From: an uncultured Lachnospiraceae bacterium
GTDB lineage: Bacteria > Bacillota > Clostridia > Lachnospirales > Lachnospiraceae
Reading direction: 5' to 3'
Assembly: GCA_900550475.1 (NCBI GenBank)
Contig: URSA01000002.1
Coordinates: 62,001-126,000, forward strand
DNA length: 64,000 bases
The position numbers were made by a program, and so were the translations under genes. The notes beneath the pieces were generated by a model. It made no database searches. It was not told where the DNA came from and saw only the letters and a program-made list of their open reading frames with translations. Of the stretch, positions 60,422 through 64,000 are shown piece by piece. Position 1 is the stretch's first letter; every line of letters starts with the position of its first letter.

Positions 60422-61396
60422 ATGGGATACAAAAATCTGAAGTTTGATAAGGACAGTGTTTTTCTGGTAACCGGCGGCGCCGGATTTATCGGCTCCAACA
60501 TCTGCGAAGCATTGTTGGATATGGGCTACACTGTCAGATGTCTGGACAATCTTTCAACCGGAAAATATGAGAATGTGGAACTGTTTCTAGACAGACCCGG
60601 ATACACTTTTATCAAGGGAGATATCAGGGAGCTGGACACCTGTATGGACGCCTGCAAGGGCGTGGATTATGTCCTGAATCAGGCAGCGTGGGGAAGCGTG
60701 CCGAGAAGCATCGAAATGCCGCTTCTGTACGAGGAAATCAATATCCGCGGTACATTGAACATGATGGAGGCGGCGAGACAGAACGGAGTGAAGAAGTTTG
60801 TATATGCTTCCAGCTCCTCCGTTTACGGCGACCATCCGGTTTTACCCAAGAAGGAAGGACATGAAGGAAAACTGCTCTCCCCCTATGCCCTGACCAAGCA
60901 TGTGGATGAGGAGTACGGAAGACTTTATAAGGTTCTTTACGGACTTGACACCTACGGCATGCGCTATTTCAACGTGTTCGGAAGAAGGCAGGATCCCAAC
61001 GGCGCTTATGCGGCGGTGATCCCGAAATTTATCAAGCAGCTTCTGAACGGGGAGACGCCCACCATCAACGGCGACGGAAAACAGTCCAGAGACTTTACCT
61101 ATGTGGAAAATGTGGTGGAGGCAAACTTAAAGGCATGTCAGGCTTCCTCGGAGGCGGCAGGCGAAGCCTTCAACATCGGCGCGGGCGGAAGAGAGTACCT
61201 GATCGATGTGTACCATGCACTGTGCAAGGCGCTGGGGAAGGATGTGGAACCCATCTTCGGGCCGAACAGAGCCGGGGATATCAGGGATTCCAACGCCGAT
61301 ATCAGCAAGGCAAGAGAGCTTCTGGGATATGATCCCGATTATGATTTTGCAAAGGGAATCGCGCTTGCGATCGACTGGTACAAGGCAAATCTGTAA
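60422..61396 (+). CDS. UDP-HexNAc 4-epimerase (WbpP/TviC-like)
   Basis: This 324-residue extended SDR has VTGGAGFIGSNICEALL at the start, a YASSSSVYGDHP block near residue 138 and the catalytic Tyr155/Lys159 pair in YALTK. The insert around LPKKEGHEG and the QAAWGSVPRSIE segment fit the WbpP/TviC branch, which interconverts UDP-GlcNAc(A) and UDP-GalNAc(A). It directly follows the dehydrogenase, the same pair that makes UDP-GalNAcA in other loci. Confidence 0.9.
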   Translation: MGYKNLKFDKDSVFLVTGGAGFIGSNICEALLDMGYTVRCLDNLSTGKYENVELFLDRPGYTFIKGDIRELDTCMDACKGVDYVLNQAAWGSVPRSIEMPLLYEEINIRGTLNMMEAARQNGVKKFVYASSSSVYGDHPVLPKKEGHEGKLLSPYALTKHVDEEYGRLYKVLYGLDTYGMRYFNVFGRRQDPNGAYAAVIPKFIKQLLNGETPTINGDGKQSRDFTYVENVVEANLKACQASSEAAGEAFNIGAGGREYLIDVYHALCKALGKDVEPIFGPNRAGDIRDSNADISKARELLGYDPDYDFAKGIALAIDWYKANL

Positions 61397-61414
61397 ATAG
61401 GACGAGGGTGCGGC

Positions 61415-62335
61415 ATGAAATATAAAGTGGTGGTGTTTGGGGTAAAGGATACTTCTGAGAATATCGTGAGCTTTATACAGGAAAATATTTGCCCGGTGGA
61501 TCTGGTCATTACAATCAGCCCGGAGGTGACGAAGCACAATCAGGTTTCCGGTTACAAGGGGCTTTCCTTTCTGACGGAAAAGTACGGGATTCCCGTACAT
61601 GAGGCAGACAGCTATTTTCTGACGGACGAAAAGACGCAGAAGTTCTTGGCAGAAAATGAGTTTGATCTTGGCATTTCCATGGGCTGGCAGCGTCTGATTC
61701 CGAAATCCGTGCTGGATCGTTTTGCCTACGGCATATACGGCTTTCACGGAAATTGCGGTTATCTGCCGTTTGGCAGGGGGCGCTCGCCCTTGAACTGGTC
61801 GATCATCCTCGGGGATACCCGCTTTAACCTGAATATGTTCCGTTACGACGAAAAGGCGGACAGCCCCAACGTGTTTGCCACGGAAATGTTTTCACTGACG
61901 GTCTGCGACGATATCAGAACGGCGCAGTATAAAAATATGATCTGTTCCAAGAACCTGATCCGCAAACTGCTTTCTGCATATGCGGAGGGTAACATACCCA
62001 TCCGCACCGAATCAAAGGACTTTGATTCCTGGTATGAGAAGCGGACGGCGCAGGACGGCAGGCTGGATTTTCACAAACGCACCAGAGAGATCCACAATCT
62101 GATCCGGGGCGTGGCAGCTCCTTTTCCGGGCGCATATGCGTTTGTCGGGGAAGAGAAGGTGATCGTCTGGGCGGCGCAGCCTTTTGACGAGATGATCGAT
62201 TTTTCCGCGTATGCTCCGGGGGAAGTGGTGGATGTATTTGACGGCTGTCCCGTGGTGAGAACCGTGGACGGATCCCTGTTGATCCGCAAATATGAGTCGG
62301 CGCATGTGCTGAAACCGGGGGATGTGCTGGGATAG
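61415..62335 (+). CDS. Formyltransferase-like protein acting on an amino sugar
   Basis: This 306-residue protein resembles sugar N-formyltransferases that use N10-formyltetrahydrofolate. The catalytic histidine is His111 in GFHGNCGYLPFGRGRSP, and Asp149 in KADSPNV is the likely catalytic acid. The usual asparagine two residues before the histidine is replaced by Gly109. A C-terminal domain of about 100 residues resembles the FMT C-terminal fold (HKRTREIHNLIRG). GAGGGTG precedes the ATG. The loss of the asparagine leaves activity uncertain. Methionyl-tRNA formyltransferase itself is unlikely. Confidence 0.75.
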   Translation: MKYKVVVFGVKDTSENIVSFIQENICPVDLVITISPEVTKHNQVSGYKGLSFLTEKYGIPVHEADSYFLTDEKTQKFLAENEFDLGISMGWQRLIPKSVLDRFAYGIYGFHGNCGYLPFGRGRSPLNWSIILGDTRFNLNMFRYDEKADSPNVFATEMFSLTVCDDIRTAQYKNMICSKNLIRKLLSAYAEGNIPIRTESKDFDSWYEKRTAQDGRLDFHKRTREIHNLIRGVAAPFPGAYAFVGEEKVIVWAAQPFDEMIDFSAYAPGEVVDVFDGCPVVRTVDGSLLIRKYESAHVLKPGDVLG

Positions 62336-62362
62336 AAGTTTGGTTTGGGAGTAAATGACAGG

Positions 62363-63100
62363 ATGAAAACAGCCATTCGGATGGATGATATTACACCGGA
62401 TATGGATTGGGAACGTTTCCGGGCGTTCAAGGCGCTGCTGGATCGTTATGAAATCCGCCCGCTGATCGGGGTCGTGCCTGAAAATCAGGATGAGAATCTG
62501 CATTGCGGCGAAGCCGCCCCTGACTTCTGGGAGTATGTGAAAGAACTGCAGGAGCAGGGATGGACGGTCGCCATGCATGGCTTCCGGCATATTTATACAA
62601 CAAAAAAAGGCGGTCTGTTTCCGCTGAATCATTTTTCGGAGTTCGCGGGCGTCTCCTATGAAGAACAAAGCAGGATGTTGCGGGAGGGAAGAGCGATTCT
62701 GGAGAAAAACGGCGTATTCACGGATCTGTTCATGGCGCCTGCGCATTCCTATGACCGCAATACGCTGAAAGCACTGGCGGAGAACGGGTTTGTACGCATG
62801 ACGGACGGGTTTGGAAGCAGACCCTACCGCTATAAGGGACTCACGTTCTATCCGATTCCGTTTATGCTGGAGAGAAGCTTCCGCAAGAAAAAGGGCTTCA
62901 CTACCATGGTGGTACATGCGAACACCATGACGAAAAAAGATCTTGCAAGATATGAAAGGATGCTTGAGGAGCACAGGGAGAGCATGATCTCCTACGAGTG
63001 CATGCTGCAGGAATCCCCCGTTTCCAGAGGCTTTTTCGGACATGCGTGGGAGTATCTTCTGGCGGCGGCAAAGCATGTACTGGTAAAATTAAGAGGATGA
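62363..63100 (+). CDS. Polysaccharide deacetylase-like protein (DUF2334-like)
   Basis: This is a 245-residue cytoplasmic protein of the carbohydrate esterase 4 type. Metal and catalytic residues are seen in IRMDDITPDMDW (Asp8, Asp9) and the H-x-x-x-H pair His72/His76 in MHGFRHIY. No signal peptide is present, so it probably acts on a nucleotide- or lipid-linked precursor inside the cell. I chose the ATG at 62363; a TTG at 62345 is weaker. Paired with the formyltransferase-like gene, it could prepare the free amino group. Confidence 0.75.
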   Translation: MKTAIRMDDITPDMDWERFRAFKALLDRYEIRPLIGVVPENQDENLHCGEAAPDFWEYVKELQEQGWTVAMHGFRHIYTTKKGGLFPLNHFSEFAGVSYEEQSRMLREGRAILEKNGVFTDLFMAPAHSYDRNTLKALAENGFVRMTDGFGSRPYRYKGLTFYPIPFMLERSFRKKKGFTTMVVHANTMTKKDLARYERMLEEHRESMISYECMLQESPVSRGFFGHAWEYLLAAAKHVLVKLRG

Positions 63101-63103
63101 TAT

Positions 63104-64000
63104 ATGAGTGAACCAATCAGAATCCTGCATGTGCTTGGTGGTTTGAACCTGGGCGGTGCGGAGAGCCGTATTATGGATTTGTACCGGAATCTTGACAGGA
63201 ACGAGATTCAGTTTGATTTTCTGGTACATTCCGCGGCGGAACAATATTTTGATAAAGAGGTTGAAAAGCTGGGGGGACGAATCTACCGTGTCCCCCAATT
63301 TAAATTGTATAATCTGTTTTCCTACAAAAGGGCGCTGCGGCGTTTTTTTGCGGAGCATCACGAGTTCAGGGCGGTGCACGGTCATATGACCAGCACCGCA
63401 TCCGTTTATCTTCCCATAGCAAAGAAAGCGGGCGTGCCCATCACCATTGCCCACTCCAGAAGTGCCGGGGTGTCGGGCGGACTGAAGGGAATCGCCACAA
63501 GATGGCTCCGCCGGTCCCTGAAACACAGGGCAGATTACTGCCTTGCCTGCTCGAGGGAGGCGGGAGAAGCGGTTTTTGGGAAAAAATGGGTGGAACAGGG
63601 CAAGGTGGAGGTGATTCCCAACGCCATCGATGCCTCCAAATATGTCTTTGATGAAGAAAAACGCCGCAAGATGCGGGAAGATTTGGAAATACAGGATAAA
63701 TTCGTCATCGGACATGTGGGAAGTTTCCGGGAACCCAAAAATCATACATTTTTGATACAAGTCTTTGCTAAGATCCTTGAGAGGCGGCCGGATGCCGTGC
63801 TGCTTCTTTTGGGAGAAGGCGCACTGATGGAACAGGTGAAGCGGCAGACAGAGGAACTTGGTCTTTCCGATGCCGTGCGTTTTCTGGGCAACCGGAGCAA
63901 TGTGGCAGATTACTATCAGGCGATGGACTATCTGGTGTTCCCCTCCCTCTATGAAGGGCTTCCGGGCACCGTGGTGGAGGCGCAGACCTGCGGACTGAAA
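63104..64000 (+). CDS. GT4 glycosyltransferase (EpsF-like), truncated by the window end
   Basis: The first 299 residues of a GT4 enzyme are visible with no stop before the edge. It opens RILHVLGGLNLGGAESRIMDL, the typical EpsF-type donor-side motif. HSRSAG and ACSREAGEAVFG lie in the middle, and the active-site block PSLYEGLPGTVVEAQ is complete near residue 285. The ATG at 63104 lies 3 bases after the previous stop, with AGAGGATGA upstream. The gene is incomplete only because of the window limit, so the glycan locus continues to the right. Confidence 0.88.
   Translation, partial: MSEPIRILHVLGGLNLGGAESRIMDLYRNLDRNEIQFDFLVHSAAEQYFDKEVEKLGGRIYRVPQFKLYNLFSYKRALRRFFAEHHEFRAVHGHMTSTASVYLPIAKKAGVPITIAHSRSAGVSGGLKGIATRWLRRSLKHRADYCLACSREAGEAVFGKKWVEQGKVEVIPNAIDASKYVFDEEKRRKMREDLEIQDKFVIGHVGSFREPKNHTFLIQVFAKILERRPDAVLLLLGEGALMEQVKRQTEELGLSDAVRFLGNRSNVADYYQAMDYLVFPSLYEGLPGTVVEAQTCGLK

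Noticed and set aside
1..64000. CRISPR arrays, transposons, phage genes, tRNA or rRNA genes.
   Set aside because: No regularly spaced repeats, transposase motifs, attachment sites or structural RNA sequences were noticed on reading either strand. A dedicated scan could still reveal short elements.

Overview
This window looks like a low-GC-phylum anaerobe of the Clostridia, most probably the family Lachnospiraceae; I cannot name the genus. The base composition is roughly half GC by eye. The evidence is the cdaA-cdaR-glmM order preceded by two unnamed membrane proteins, Gram-positive ribosome binding sites (GGAGG type), a stand-alone Spo0A C-terminal effector protein, a YerB-type lipoprotein and a DUF212 membrane protein. 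The domain makeup of the glycan genes also fits Gram-positive Clostridia, with EpsG polymerase, YidC-type and TagF-type domains. No rRNA, tRNA, CRISPR array, insertion sequence or phage gene was seen. No stretch longer than about 150 bases lacks a gene.

Layout. Positions 18-5446 are housekeeping genes on the + strand: two small membrane proteins, the c-di-AMP cyclase operon (cdaA, cdaR, glmM) and HPr with its own promoter and terminator. Positions 5565-8099 are on the - strand: an AraC regulator, a DUF212 membrane protein and a DUF3048 lipoprotein. From 8218 to the right edge everything is on the + strand, forming one very large surface-glycan locus of about 56 kb that is cut by the window end. 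Neighbouring genes often overlap by 4 bases (ATGA) or are separated by 10-40 bases. Internal promoters are visible at about 8144, 12884 and 51139.

The glycan locus is modular. (1) 8218-11299 makes GDP-L-fucose (gmd, fcl, manC). (2) 12411-12788 is the Spo0A-C protein. (3) 12941-24162 carries membrane proteins, a WcaJ-type initiating sugar transferase, a Wzz-like protein with a degenerate kinase-like tail, an EpsG polymerase, GT2 and GT4 glycosyltransferases and a GT52-like transferase. (4) 24205-31308 carries a PglK-like flippase and most of the pseudaminic acid pathway (pseF, a pseI-pseH fusion, pseG); pseC lies further on at 41328. (5) 31321-41297 is a phosphonate module. It has a large membrane protein, an alkaline-phosphatase-superfamily membrane enzyme, a small membrane protein, a YidC/TagF-like fusion, and a complete 2-aminoethylphosphonate pathway with an activating cytidylyltransferase (phnW, pepM, pntC, aepY). 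(6) 45288-51135 is an acylation module: FkbH-like protein, acyl carrier protein, MBOAT, SGNH/DltD-like protein, MaoC hydratase and SDR reductase. (7) 51213-59095 holds an O-antigen-ligase-like protein and a set resembling the Campylobacter pgl pathway in the order pglF, pglE, pglC, pglD, pglA. (8) 59092-64000 has a nucleotide-sugar dehydrogenase and epimerase (probably UDP-GalNAcA), a formyltransferase-like protein, a deacetylase-like protein and a truncated GT4.

How they could work together (inference): a repeat unit is started on undecaprenyl phosphate by PglC and/or the WcaJ-type enzyme and built from diacetamido-sugar, fucose, GalNAcA and pseudaminic acid. The PglK-like ABC protein flips it and EpsG or the ligase-like protein polymerises or transfers it. 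It is then decorated outside or at the membrane with 2-aminoethylphosphonate and an ACP-derived acyl group. The least familiar parts are the YidC/TagF-like fusion next to a full phosphonate pathway and the FkbH-ACP-MBOAT acylation cassette.
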